Source: Rubripirellula lacrimiformis (GTDB lineage Bacteria; Planctomycetota; Planctomycetia; Pirellulales; Pirellulaceae). Taken from it: 64,000 nt of DNA. The DNA lies in NCBI RefSeq assembly GCF_007741535.1, contig NZ_CP036525.1:5828001-5892000 (forward strand). The letters run 5' to 3'. Under the pieces are notes generated by a model. That model was not told the DNA's origin and ran no database searches. It worked only from the letters and a program-made list of their open reading frames with translations. The position numbers were made by a program, and so were the translations under genes. Shown piece after piece: positions 52,554 to 61,332 of this stretch (position 1 is the stretch's first letter; the number at the start of each line of letters is the position of its first letter).

Positions 52554-54215
52554 TCAGACGGAATCCGTTTTGCGAGTGCGATCGATGTCGTTGTGCATCG
52601 GCGGCTCGTTGACCGCCTGGCCGATCGAAAACGCCAACCGGCCGATCATCGCAAAATAGGTGAACGCGATGCCGATCACGGCCACGATCGAGATCACGGC
52701 TGCCAGGGGCGCGGCCATCGTCGACAGCATGGCGATCAGCAGGAACAGGCAGAAGAACAGCAGTCCGCTGCTGAAATAGAATCCGCCCCACGCTTCCTGG
52801 CACTTCGTCACGCTCCGAGCCACTTCGGCGGAAATCGGCACAAACGGGCTGCCCATGTCCAACATCGAAAGCAACACGAAAGGGAACATCGCGTAGACCC
52901 CGAACATCGTGATCGCCACGCTGATCAGACTTTGGCCGAAGACAATCGAACACAGCATCCAGACCGGAATCACGGCCACCGCGGCGGCGGCCACGGCAAC
53001 GAACAATTGCCCCAACCAACCGAAGGGGTCAAACACTGGCCACTCGCTGACATGGTCTTCCTGGTTGGCGACCGACTGCAGAATCGCAAAGCCGCAACTG
53101 ACCACGATGCCACCAATGATCACTCCACCGACCATCAATCCTAAACGCAGGATCGAATGTTCCATCGACAACGCTGCGAACGTGGGCACACCGGCAATCA
53201 CGGACAACGCGATCCAGTGCATCACCACACCGGGATCGGTGAAGATCCCAAACACGTCCTTGAACCATTCCTTGATGTCGGGCACGTCATCGTAAGTGGT
53301 CGGCGGGCTAGCGACTTCTTCTCGCGAAGCCTCTTCCATGTAAGCGGCTGCCGACTTGGTGTACGGATCGGGACGTCGATCGGCCAGCCCGTTCTCTTCG
53401 AACTTGAACGAAGCCGCTTCGTCCAATTTGATTTCGGTCTTGGGGCGAAGTTTGGGCGGCGGCGGGATGATGATCGCCGAATGACAATCCGGACACTTCA
53501 CCGATTTGCCGGCTTGAGATGCCTTGGCGTAAGTCGTCGAACCACAAGTTTTGCACGTCACACGGTATTCGGTCGCGTGCGTGGGAGCGGCGACGGGTGC
53601 ATTGGGCGGCTGGGCCGCCGGTGATGATTGCGATCCAGGTGCGGGTGCCTTCGCACGAGGTGTTTGGGATCCAGGGAACTGGCTGATCGGCGGCGGAACA
53701 GATTCGACTTCGTCGGTGAACGCATCGCCAGAGAACTGTGCCAGCAGAGCGTCGTCGTCCAGTTCGGGCTTCGTGGGGGTACCGGGCTTCGTGGGGGTAC
53801 CGGGCTTCGTGGAGGCACCGGGTTTCGAGGGGGTACCCTTGAACCCGACGGGCAACTTCAAGTCACCGATATCAACCGCATCAAAATCGACGTCGTCAAA
53901 GGGCAGCGACCCCTGCGAACCGCTGGCGGAGGGCTTGCCGGAATACGGCGGGCTAGATCCACCGGATCTCCCCGCTGGCGGCGATGCCTGACCGGACAGC
54001 GGCGAATTTTTTGTCGTCTTCGTTGGGGCCCCTGCGGTGGGCGGTAACGGATCATTGTCCAGTTTCAGCCAGTCGTCATCGTCATCGGCTGCCGCGGCCA
54101 CACCGGGCGCCAAGAAAGGTTTCTCGCAATGCGGGCAGGTTACCCGGCTGCCAACCGCGTCGTCGGCAACCGAAACCGATCCTTGGCATCGCGGGCATTG
54201 AAGGGCAAACGGCAT
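52554..54215 (-). CDS. zinc-ribbon and multi-pass membrane protein (553 aa)
   Basis: The start is the ATG at 54215. Two zinc-ribbon/MJ0042-type fingers are present: CPRCQGSVSV...CPHCEKPF at residues 7-30, and CKTCGSTTY...CPDCHSAI near residue 230. Between them is a long Pro/Ser/Thr/Asp-rich disordered region that includes four 18 bp units (53766-53837) encoding PGTPTK-like repeats. The C-terminal 220 residues contain about five to six hydrophobic helices (VMHWIALSVIAGVPTFAAL and others). Such proteins are widespread in planctomycetes, with no known role. The fingers suggest cytosolic protein contacts. It is followed by the M48-type gene on the same strand. Confidence 0.75.
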   Translation of the reverse strand: MPFALQCPRCQGSVSVADDAVGSRVTCPHCEKPFLAPGVAAAADDDDDWLKLDNDPLPPTAGAPTKTTKNSPLSGQASPPAGRSGGSSPPYSGKPSASGSQGSLPFDDVDFDAVDIGDLKLPVGFKGTPSKPGASTKPGTPTKPGTPTKPELDDDALLAQFSGDAFTDEVESVPPPISQFPGSQTPRAKAPAPGSQSSPAAQPPNAPVAAPTHATEYRVTCKTCGSTTYAKASQAGKSVKCPDCHSAIIIPPPPKLRPKTEIKLDEAASFKFEENGLADRRPDPYTKSAAAYMEEASREEVASPPTTYDDVPDIKEWFKDVFGIFTDPGVVMHWIALSVIAGVPTFAALSMEHSILRLGLMVGGVIIGGIVVSCGFAILQSVANQEDHVSEWPVFDPFGWLGQLFVAVAAAAVAVIPVWMLCSIVFGQSLISVAITMFGVYAMFPFVLLSMLDMGSPFVPISAEVARSVTKCQEAWGGFYFSSGLLFFCLFLLIAMLSTMAAPLAAVISIVAVIGIAFTYFAMIGRLAFSIGQAVNEPPMHNDIDRTRKTDSV

Positions 54216-54406
54216 GGCGGCGGACGTGTCGGGATGGAGAAGAAAAAAGCGAATGCGGGACAACCAGCGTACCCGGCGGCGACATCAGCCGCGAAGTTGA
54301 TATTTTATCCTCTCGGCCCGATACTCAACAGCGCGTCAATCGGCGAATTCAGGTGACTTGCCGAATCGACCGCTCCATCCCTTCCGATTCCTCTGTGTTT
54401 GCCGCA

Positions 54407-55429
54407 ATGATCGTCAATCTGTACAGCACCCTTCGCGAGCCACCCGAGATCGAATTCGAGCATGAATTGATACTCCATCGCCAATTCGGGGATGCCGAAC
54501 TGGTGACACATTTGGGCGAAATGATGGGGATCGCGTGTGACGGCGGCCGGCGAGAGATGTCGCCTCCGCTGTACGGCGTGATGCGGCACCTGGAAAGAAC
54601 CAAACACCACTACCGGCTGCAGGTGGATCCCGACGCGATGGACCCATTGGCCGTTTGGGGCTGGGAATCCAATGTCATCGTGAAGATGTCGGACGATTCG
54701 TTTCGCGACCCTGCCGGGCGAATCCTGGTGCACGGCGACACTGGCGAGGCCGAAGGAAACGCGACGGTCCCCTATCCGATTGACGCGATCGCCCGATCCG
54801 GCGAGGTCCGCGAGGCGTTGGCGGCGATGGGAATCGACACGACCAGCGAACTTCCGCCCGTCTTTGGCGAAGGCGAAGTGATCCTGCGTCCGGACGACGA
54901 GGTCGGATGGCGGACGTTGGCGGTCTTCATCACCGCGGTCCGGGCCGAATCGCTGGCGACGGGAAAACCGATCTCCTACGACCAGCTGAAAGCCAAATCG
55001 CCGATGGCATTCGAAGCCCTCAGCCCCGCCGAACGCAAGTTCATGGAAACGTATCCGCCGGACGAACAGTCGATTTTCAACTTCGCCTGGCGATACGAAG
55101 CTCTGTACACGCTGCAGTGGGCGCTGGGGCTGCATAGCGAACTAACGTTTGCCAACGAGATCTGCGACGTCCCTAAAGTGGCCGAAATCATGGTGTCACG
55201 CCCGGACCGCGAAATCGTCACCTCGGCTCGATTACGCCCGGTCAGCCAGATTCTGGACGCGTTGGAAATGAACCAACACCTGCTGTGGATCGCAAGAAAC
55301 GCAACGATCCAACAACACGAGGTCCCCGCCGGCATCGACGGGGGCGTGCTGAGCGAGCGTCAACACGCACTGAATTGGCTGGTCCAGTTCGGCGGCGCCG
55401 TCTGGGACGATATCGATACACCAACCTAA
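54407..55429 (+). CDS. DUF4272 family protein (340 aa)
   Basis: I start at the ATG at 54407; the frame is open back to 53984 but that part overlaps the divergent zinc-ribbon gene and is low-quality sequence. The protein is soluble. The C-terminal half has LSPAERKFMETYPPDEQ, FAWRYEALYTLQWALG and the ending LSERQHALNWLVQFGGAVWDDIDTPT, where R-x-x-ALNWL and WDD...DTPT are the hallmark of DUF4272. The N-terminal half (ELILHRQFGDAELVTHLG and following) is an additional alpha/beta domain often fused to it. The function is unknown. There is no clear ribosome site. Confidence 0.8.
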   Translation: MIVNLYSTLREPPEIEFEHELILHRQFGDAELVTHLGEMMGIACDGGRREMSPPLYGVMRHLERTKHHYRLQVDPDAMDPLAVWGWESNVIVKMSDDSFRDPAGRILVHGDTGEAEGNATVPYPIDAIARSGEVREALAAMGIDTTSELPPVFGEGEVILRPDDEVGWRTLAVFITAVRAESLATGKPISYDQLKAKSPMAFEALSPAERKFMETYPPDEQSIFNFAWRYEALYTLQWALGLHSELTFANEICDVPKVAEIMVSRPDREIVTSARLRPVSQILDALEMNQHLLWIARNATIQQHEVPAGIDGGVLSERQHALNWLVQFGGAVWDDIDTPT

Positions 55430-55785
55430 AAATCGCCGCAAAACAGAAGCAACCTTCGCAACACAGGCTTTGCCCTCTGCCCCCCCCCGTCGTAGCCTAG
55501 GCGGCCAGACTGCCCCTCCCCAAAAAAGGTGTTTCGGAGGCCAATTCTGCTGTCCCGATCGATAATCGTGATTCAATTGCACGGATTGTTCCGATTGACT
55601 TAAGGTTGACGGTTGTGCGGGACGATAACGACGGTGTGGCCCAGAAACCGCAAGCCATAGCCAGGCGGTGATGGGTTCACGAATGTCGGCGCGGGCCCGG
55701 CCCAGCGATCTTGACGATCCGGAAACGCCCACTTAGACTCAGCACAGTGTTAAGTTGAAAGTGGCAAAGGGTTTACAACGATCGA

Positions 55786-55802
55786 CTGGCAGCCAATGCC
55801 AG
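55786..55802 (+). promoter_or_regulatory. small hairpin just before the HU gene
   Basis: CTGGCA and TGCCAG pair over 6 bp with a 5-base loop in the leader, ending 18 bases before the GTG start and 5 bases before the GGGAG site. It could affect translation. The rest of the 390 bp gap (55430-55819) holds a CCTAGG-containing stretch and no gene. Confidence 0.3.
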
Positions 55803-55819
55803 CACCGTAGGGAGTCAGA

Positions 55820-56248
55820 GTGACCAAAAAAGACATCGTGCGAACGATCTCGGAAGAGGTTGGGCTGACCCAGCAACAAACGAAGGAAATTGTTCAGAAG
55901 ACCTTTGACGCGATCATCGAGTCCTTGGTACGAGAGCAACGGATTGAACTGCGTAACTTTGGCGTTTTCGAGGTCAAACCTCGAGCGGCGCGAAAGGCTC
56001 GCAACCCCCGAACCGGCGAACAGGTCGATGTGCCACGCAAGCACGTTGTCACGTTCAAGCCGGGCAAATCGATGGAAGCAAAGGTCAGAGAACTAGACGC
56101 GGCGGAAGCTCGCCGTGTCGCCGACAGTTCGACGCCCCCGGCTGACATCAACCCAACCCAACCGAAGAATTCATCCGACGATTCGGGTCGCTCAAGCGGC
56201 CCGGCGTCGCCTCCCGATGGCCCCAGCGGCCGTTGGGATAATGACTGA
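55820..56248 (+). CDS. HU/IHF-family DNA-binding protein with disordered tail (142 aa)
   Basis: This is a nucleoid protein that binds and bends DNA as a dimer. It starts with a GTG at 55820 after GGGAG at six bases. Residues 1-92 are a normal HU/IHF domain: [40 protein letters not shown] (the GxF and beta-arm region with RNPRTGE), then [13 protein letters not shown] proteins end at about 90-100 residues; here a 45-residue Ser/Pro/Asp/Gly-rich tail follows. The RNPRTGE arm sequence is closer to IHF than to HU. The gene is followed 29 bp later by a small lipoprotein gene on the same strand. Confidence 0.92.
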   Translation: MTKKDIVRTISEEVGLTQQQTKEIVQKTFDAIIESLVREQRIELRNFGVFEVKPRAARKARNPRTGEQVDVPRKHVVTFKPGKSMEAKVRELDAAEARRVADSSTPPADINPTQPKNSSDDSGRSSGPASPPDGPSGRWDND

Positions 56249-56277
56249 GAAGCGAACCGTTCACGGAGGAACGATCG

Positions 56278-56496
56278 ATGCGACGCCTGTTTCAATTGAC
56301 GCTGCTTGCCGCCTGTTTGACGACCACGGTCGGATGCTTTGTGCCGATCTATTCGGCCCGCCCTGAACGCCGCGTTCAACAGTTGCTTTACACATCGGAA
56401 GATATGCGATCGCTGGTCGACGAATGGGAACGTTTCTGGTTCCTGGACGCGCCTAGTCACATGACACCGATTCGGACGCACGGCGGCATTCTGTAG
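56278..56496 (+). CDS. small lipoprotein (72 aa)
   Basis: The ATG at 56278 has GGAGGA at 7 bases, the strongest ribosome site in the region. The N-terminus MRRLFQLTLLAACLTTTVGC is a lipoprotein signal with Cys20 as the modified residue (TVGC). The mature part is only 52 residues: FVPIYSARPERRVQQLLYTS then EDMRSLVDEWERFWFLD, a charged amphipathic helix, ending TPIRTHGGIL. I know no family. It probably sits on the inner leaflet of the outer membrane or the periplasmic face of the inner membrane. It may share a transcript with the HU-like gene. Confidence 0.75.
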   Translation: MRRLFQLTLLAACLTTTVGCFVPIYSARPERRVQQLLYTSEDMRSLVDEWERFWFLDAPSHMTPIRTHGGIL

Positions 56497-56522
56497 GACT
56501 GCCACGCCCGTTTGAAGTCATC

Positions 56523-56546
56523 CGTATCCCGCCTCGGCGTGATACG
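56523..56546. terminator. hairpin between convergent lipoprotein and speA genes
   Basis: CGTATC and GATACG form a 6 bp stem around a 12-base GC-rich loop in the 121 bp gap between convergent genes. It is a candidate terminator without a T tract. Confidence 0.35.
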
Positions 56547-56617
56547 ACGGCAACCTGCGAATCCCAAACGCCCGCATCTGCGGACGTGGTTCCGATTCAC
56601 CAATCGCCTGCGGTGGG

Positions 56618-58537
56618 CTAAACCTTCCGCGTGGACAGATAGGTGTAGTGGCCTAGCGATTTCTCGTAAAACGACACTGTTGCGCCGGCCTGTTCATTAT
56701 TCAGGACGCCTCGCTGCAGCGCGTCTTCGACGGCCTCCTGCAGTTTGTCGATCAGCTCGCGCGCCTCGTACTGGACGTACCCGAGCACTTCTTGCACCGT
56801 GTCGCCCTTGACGATCGATTGCACCTTCACGCTGCCGTCGACGACATCGACGTGAACCGCGTGCGTATCGCCAAAGAGGTTGTGCAGGTCGCCCAAAATT
56901 TCTTGATAGGCGCCGACCATCATCACCGCCAACTGATAGGGTTCGCCGGTCCGGTGTTCGTGCAGCATCAGCGTACGACGTCGCTTTCCGCCACAGATGA
57001 AACCGTCCACCTTGCCGTCGCTGTCACAGGTGATGTCCCCCAAAACGGCGTGCCGGGTCGGCCGTTCACCCAAGCGGTGAATCGGCATGATCGGAAACAG
57101 TTGGTCGATCGCCCAGGAATCGGGCATCGACTGAAACAACGAGAAGTTGGCGAAATAGATATCCGAAAGCATCCGGTCCAGGTGACGCAGTTCCTCGGGC
57201 AATTCGCCCAGCGAAGCACCGATTTCCTGAATCCCGTGGCAGATGGCGAAGTACAGATTTTCGGCAGCCACACGCTGTTCCAACGGCAGGTAGCCGCCGC
57301 TGAACAGATTCATGCAAAGGTCTAGCGACACCTGTGCGTCGTGAAAGACCTCTTGGATATTGCTGGCGTTCAAACTGATGTGCGACATCCACAAATCGTG
57401 AACCGGCTGCTCGTAGCTTTCGGGCAATTCGATCGGTTCGCTCTGGACCTTGCCTTGCGCGGTCACGCCCAACACATCCATCACCAACATGCTGTGCTGG
57501 GCCGCGATCGACCGACCGCTTTCAGACACCAACGTAGGGTGCGGCACACTGGCTTCGTCACACACCGTTTGGACGTGATAAACGACGTCGTTGGCGTATT
57601 CCTGCACCGTGTAATTCATGCTGGATTCGGTGTCCGTTTGCGATCCGTCGTAATCGACGCCCAGGCCGCCGCCGACATCTAGGTATTGAAGCCCCGCGCC
57701 GCGGCGATGCAGATCCACGTAAATCCGCGACGCCTCAAGAATCGCCGACTTCAACTGCCGAATATTGCCGATCTGGCTGCCCACGTGAAAATGCAGCAAC
57801 TGGAAACAGTCCCCCATGCCACGTTCGTTCAGCCGGTCCAATTGAGCCATGATCTCGGCGACCGTCAGCCCAAATTTGCTGCGATAACCACCACTGGCTT
57901 GCCAGCGTCCGGTACCGCGAGTCGCCAATTTGACCCGCATTCCGATCGATGGACGGACCCCCAAAAGTTCAGCGTGCTTGAGGATCAAATCCAGTTCGCT
58001 GACCTTTTCGACCACCGGAATCACCGTTCGCCCCATCCGCTGGGCCAGTAGCGCCATGTGGATGAATTCATCATCTTTGAATCCATTGCAGATGATGGGC
58101 ATGTCGGGATCGGTCATTGCGACGACCGCCAACAGTTCAGGCTTGCTGCCCGCTTCGACGCCAAATCCGTACTGGCGGCCGTGCGCGATCACCTGCTGAA
58201 CGACGTCGCGTTGCTGGTTGACCTTGATCGGAAAAACGCACCGATATCCGTTCTGGTAACCGTGTTCGTTGATCGCAGCAGCAAAACAATCGTTCATCCG
58301 CTTCAATCGGTCAGCCAAGATACCGTTGAATCGAATCAAAATCGGCAAATCCAGACCACGCTGGTCCAACCGATCGACCAGTTCTTTGACATCGATCGAA
58401 TTGGACGGATCGCGACCGGGCGACACCATCAAAGTGCCAGCATCCGAGATATGAAAATAGTCGTCGCTCCAACGCGCGATATCGTACAGTGCGGCGGTAT
58501 CTTCGACCGACCACTCCGTCTTGGCGGCATCACTCAT
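56618..58537 (-). CDS. speA: biosynthetic arginine decarboxylase (SpeA)
   Basis: This PLP enzyme (639 aa) converts arginine to agmatine, the first step of the arginine route to polyamines. It is a group IV alanine-racemase-like barrel: the PLP lysine is Lys105 in VFPIKVNQQRDVV, followed by GFGVEAGSKPELLAV, LLHFHVGSQIGNI (substrate/PLP loop), LDVGGGLGVDYDGS and, in the C-terminal part, HPTLVSESGRSI. Length and order match E. coli SpeA. The C-terminus extends to FYEKSLGHYTYL. The ATG at 58537 has AGGGAA about 11 bases upstream. No speB or other polyamine gene is adjacent. Confidence 0.93.
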   Translation of the reverse strand: MSDAAKTEWSVEDTAALYDIARWSDDYFHISDAGTLMVSPGRDPSNSIDVKELVDRLDQRGLDLPILIRFNGILADRLKRMNDCFAAAINEHGYQNGYRCVFPIKVNQQRDVVQQVIAHGRQYGFGVEAGSKPELLAVVAMTDPDMPIICNGFKDDEFIHMALLAQRMGRTVIPVVEKVSELDLILKHAELLGVRPSIGMRVKLATRGTGRWQASGGYRSKFGLTVAEIMAQLDRLNERGMGDCFQLLHFHVGSQIGNIRQLKSAILEASRIYVDLHRRGAGLQYLDVGGGLGVDYDGSQTDTESSMNYTVQEYANDVVYHVQTVCDEASVPHPTLVSESGRSIAAQHSMLVMDVLGVTAQGKVQSEPIELPESYEQPVHDLWMSHISLNASNIQEVFHDAQVSLDLCMNLFSGGYLPLEQRVAAENLYFAICHGIQEIGASLGELPEELRHLDRMLSDIYFANFSLFQSMPDSWAIDQLFPIMPIHRLGERPTRHAVLGDITCDSDGKVDGFICGGKRRRTLMLHEHRTGEPYQLAVMMVGAYQEILGDLHNLFGDTHAVHVDVVDGSVKVQSIVKGDTVQEVLGYVQYEARELIDKLQEAVEDALQRGVLNNEQAGATVSFYEKSLGHYTYLSTRKV

Positions 58538-58882
58538 TCAGCGTGGTTCCCTGGGGGAAGCGTATAGATTGAACAGGGCCGAACGTCGCCAAAAAAAAGC
58601 TTTGCCAGCGAGCCGCCTTCGCCCCGCGTGGGCGAACGCGGATTATCCGACCACGGGCCAACATTACAAGGCGGCGTGATGCCGGACATTGTACCCGCAC
58701 GGGACAATCGATCGCCAATCAACTAGGCACCAGCGAATGTGGTCCGGAAAAGAATGATGCACTGACGCAGGGGGCCAGCACCTGAGCCGCGAGCGCAGGG
58801 GGGGACAACCCATGCAGTGCGCCAGTGGATCCAGTTGCAACCGAAGCGTTCTGCACCGAAACAACGTCCCAATGGACGCTGA
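58538..58882. other. 345 bp gap upstream of speA
   Basis: No gene or clear RNA was recognised. A loose inverted repeat (GCACTG near 58751, CAGTGC near 58816) encloses two GCGCAGGGGG-like direct repeats. It is the likely promoter region of speA, on the minus strand. Confidence 0.35.
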
Positions 58883-59416
58883 TCAGGAACCGGATGTCGA
58901 GTTACGACGAGCCAATTGTTCTTCGACAGCGCTGATCGGGATCGGAATCCCTCGCAGTCGGCCTTCTAGAACCAGGTTGCCGTTGACGACGCCTTGGAAA
59001 GCGGCGATGCACATGCGGCCACGCCGAGATTTCAGCAGGTGGACCATCAGGATCAGATCGTCACCGGGGGTCACTAAGCCGCGAAAGCGGACATCATCGA
59101 CGCCGCCAAAGCCGACCATATCGGCACCCAGCAGGTCGTGTTTTTGAGTGAAATAGCTGGACAGCTGTGCGACAGCCTCCAACATGATGACGCCGGGCAT
59201 CAGCGGCATGCCGGGCATGTGGCCGCGACACCAGAATTCGTCTTCGGTGATCTTCTTGAGAGCCGCGCAGGCCTTCTTATCGGTATCCTCGTAAAGGATA
59301 GCCGTCAATTGTTCCATCTCGTGCCGCTGCGGATTCAATTCTCGGATCGCTTCGATGTCTGCGATCGGTTGATTGACGTCCAGCAGGTCAAGATCGATGA
59401 TAAATTTGCTGCTCAC
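58883..59416 (-). CDS. FabZ-like 3-hydroxyacyl-ACP dehydratase (177 aa)
   Basis: This hot-dog-fold dehydratase removes water from 3-hydroxyacyl-ACP in fatty acid synthesis. The catalytic pair appears in FWCRGHMPGMPLMPGVIMLE: the His of GHMPG and the Glu of MLEAVAQ. The start is a GTG at 59416, and an N-terminal extension of about 55 residues (ELNPQRHEMEQLTAILYEDT) precedes the standard domain, longer than E. coli FabZ (151 aa). The Met in place of Phe before PG is a departure from the HFPG norm. A later conserved pattern, FRGLVTPGDDLI, is as in FabZ. It may be a second, specialised FabZ rather than the primary one. A 32-codon basic gene lies just upstream. Confidence 0.82.
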   Translation of the reverse strand: MSSKFIIDLDLLDVNQPIADIEAIRELNPQRHEMEQLTAILYEDTDKKACAALKKITEDEFWCRGHMPGMPLMPGVIMLEAVAQLSSYFTQKHDLLGADMVGFGGVDDVRFRGLVTPGDDLILMVHLLKSRRGRMCIAAFQGVVNGNLVLEGRLRGIPIPISAVEEQLARRNSTSGS

Positions 59417-59446
59417 CGGGCCGCCCGTTTCTCGTAAACCTAAGGA

Positions 59447-59545
59447 TTAAGTCTTGATCTTACGACGTTTTGCTTTGCGAGCCTTGGCGTTGGCCGGGCG
59501 TTGACCGTGGTTAGCTTTCTTAAGCTTATGCTTGGGTTTAGCCAT
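59447..59545 (-). CDS. 32-residue highly basic small protein
   Basis: The ATG at 59545 opens a 33-codon frame ending TAA at 59447. The product begins MAKPKHKLKKANHG and has about 14 Lys/Arg, no acidic residue and a Lys/Arg-rich C-terminus. The codons are varied rather than repetitive. It sits 30 bases before the FabZ-like start on the same strand. The composition is that of a small ribosome- or nucleic-acid-binding protein such as the bTHX class, but I see no real similarity to a named one. No ribosome site is visible. It is too short to be certain; coding status rests on composition and position. Confidence 0.5.
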   Translation of the reverse strand: MAKPKHKLKKANHGQRPANAKARKAKRRKIKT

Positions 59546-59658
59546 CGCTGATTGAACCGTCTGTCTAAAAAGATGATAGGAAGTGAGTTGTAGAAGCTCG
59601 AGAAAATAGCAGCTTTCACGCTGCACGGGTAGCCTTCCAGGTCAGAATCCGGGTTGGG

Positions 59659-60930
59659 CTACCGATATCGTGGTGAACCGTCGGCCCAAGTCGACCAACC
59701 ACCCCGATCATTCGGGACTGGGTCACCGCCTCGCGACAGCTGGACTTCGGGCTGAGGTTGAGCCGTTTTGTAGCGGCCGCTGTTGCGTACCGAGGGTGGA
59801 ACCATCGGGTTGGCGATCGTCGGAGCCGCCGCTAGTTGGGGGTCGCTGGTGACCGCTTCCTGCCGTTTTCGCTGATACCAACCGTCCGATGACGTGCTGG
59901 CCAAAGCAGTCGCAGGACTAGGCCGGCTGGCCGATGGATTGGCCGGAGCGATCAATCGGGTGGCTGGACCTGCCCCGACTGGGCCGGCAGCCGGATTCGC
60001 GGCAGAGTTCAGTGCCAGCGATGATGGCTCAGTCGCCGCCGCGTTGAAACCGGCCTGAGCGTTTCGGGTGGCGGGGCGGCCAGTTGGGCCGTTGTTGCCG
60101 GCGACGGCATTGTAGCCAGCCTGGGCGTTCCCACCGGATCGGTCGATCTTGGCGTATCGAGCCACAGGCCCACTGCCGTCGGAAACCCAAGACAACCAGT
60201 ACTGTTGCAGTTCGCCCAGCGATTCGTATCCGTAATGTTTCTTGATGTTGTCAGTCCACGACGGATGACGCATGTAATCCGTTAGGAACGCGATGAACGT
60301 CGGTGCGTCCTGCTGTTCGATCAAAAATCGGCATACCGAATATCCCTGGGCGTACATCGGCAGCACGTCGTTGGGGTATTCCGTCAACAGGAATAGTTGG
60401 TTCATTGCGATGCCACGGCGGGTCTTCAGAAATTCCCGCAGCTTGGCTTCGTGTTTGTTTTTTTCGGATTCGTGTTCGACCGTCGTGCAAATGCCTTCGT
60501 CAGCCCAGCGTGGCAGGGGCCGCCCGAAGTGAGTCGCCAAGATCGTGTGGGTGACTTCATGCGGCAACACGCTGTCCAGAATTCGCTCGGGAGTCCCGAT
60601 GACTTCCATTTGAAAGTCGCGGACCGGGGCTCGGTTGTAGGTCGTGACCCCTTGGGCAGCCAAATTGGAACCGGCGACCACGCGGACCGGACAGGGCGTC
60701 GGCCATGCTGGCAACGGTCGGCCCAGCCAATAGGTCGCTAAATCGTTGCGATAACGTTCGGCGGCGTCGCCAACCGTCTTGGCCAAAGCCGCATCGGGGG
60801 CTTGGATCAAGAAATTCTGAGTGCGATAGTTCGCAGCGCTGGCGGCAGTGATCGTCAATCCAACCATCATTCCGGCAATTCCGGTGGCCAGCGTGACGCA
60901 TGCGCGACGCAGTCTCGAGTCGGCTTCCAT
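59659..60930 (-). CDS. exported gluzincin-type (HExxH) peptidase with disordered tail (423 aa)
   Basis: The start is the ATG at 60930, which has GAGGAG nine bases upstream; the frame is open to 61239 but that part is repeat-derived. The signal peptide is ACVTLATGIAGMMVGLTITAASA. The active site is SVLPHEVTHTILATHFGRPL near residue 123, followed at the right distance by PRWADEGICTTVEHESE, where the Glu of ADEG is the likely third zinc ligand, the pattern of MA-clan peptidases. The last 150 residues are Ala/Pro/Asn/Gly-rich (NAQAGYNAVAGN, NAQAGFNAAAT) and disordered. The substrate is unknown. It is probably secreted or periplasmic. Confidence 0.8.
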   Translation of the reverse strand: MEADSRLRRACVTLATGIAGMMVGLTITAASAANYRTQNFLIQAPDAALAKTVGDAAERYRNDLATYWLGRPLPAWPTPCPVRVVAGSNLAAQGVTTYNRAPVRDFQMEVIGTPERILDSVLPHEVTHTILATHFGRPLPRWADEGICTTVEHESEKNKHEAKLREFLKTRRGIAMNQLFLLTEYPNDVLPMYAQGYSVCRFLIEQQDAPTFIAFLTDYMRHPSWTDNIKKHYGYESLGELQQYWLSWVSDGSGPVARYAKIDRSGGNAQAGYNAVAGNNGPTGRPATRNAQAGFNAAATEPSSLALNSAANPAAGPVGAGPATRLIAPANPSASRPSPATALASTSSDGWYQRKRQEAVTSDPQLAAAPTIANPMVPPSVRNSGRYKTAQPQPEVQLSRGGDPVPNDRGGWSTWADGSPRYR

Positions 60931-61153
60931 GCCGATGTACTCCTCAAACGCGATCCGATCTTCCGAAATCGATCTGCCGGAATCATTCCGCGCAGGAAAC
61001 GTCGATTTCAGTTGGGGCTGCGGGAGTCTAAGAGATTGCCGCCGTCGGCCGATACCCGAATCCGGACGCAATCGAAGCCAAATCCATGGGCCTGATCGCC
61101 CGAAGACGCCCGATGCCCCGCCCGGGCTGCATGAAACCCATGAACGTGAAACC

Positions 61154-61228
61154 GGATTGCGGTTTACCGGACCGCCATTTACCGGATCGCCGTTTACTGA
61201 ATTGCCGCTTACCGGATTGCGGAGTTCC
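61154..61228. repeat. five 15 bp tandem units upstream of the peptidase gene
   Basis: Units based on GGATTGCGGTTTACC begin at 61154, 61169, 61184, 61199 and 61214 and drift from one another. They lie in the 402 bp gap between the peptidase start (60930) and the tmk stop (61333). Read on the minus strand they yield open but improbable residues (NPVSG, NSVNG, DPVNG). No other feature was seen in the gap. Confidence 0.85.
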
Positions 61229-61332
61229 CGTTCGCACAAGCTCGGTCGCGGCTGGCATGAATGCGAATGACGCAGGCCCCCCCGCCTGAACCGATTCGGA
61301 CGCCTTTGCTCGTAAAACCGAGGTGGGCTGAC

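Noticed and set aside
53984-54406. Upstream extension of the DUF4272 protein
   Set aside because: The 141 extra residues overlap the divergent zinc-ribbon gene and read as shadow sequence. The family domain begins after 54407.
60931-61239. 103-residue N-terminal extension of the gluzincin protease
   Set aside because: It would translate a 15 bp tandem repeat, lacks a signal peptide at its start, and the ATG at 60930 has GAGGAG in front.
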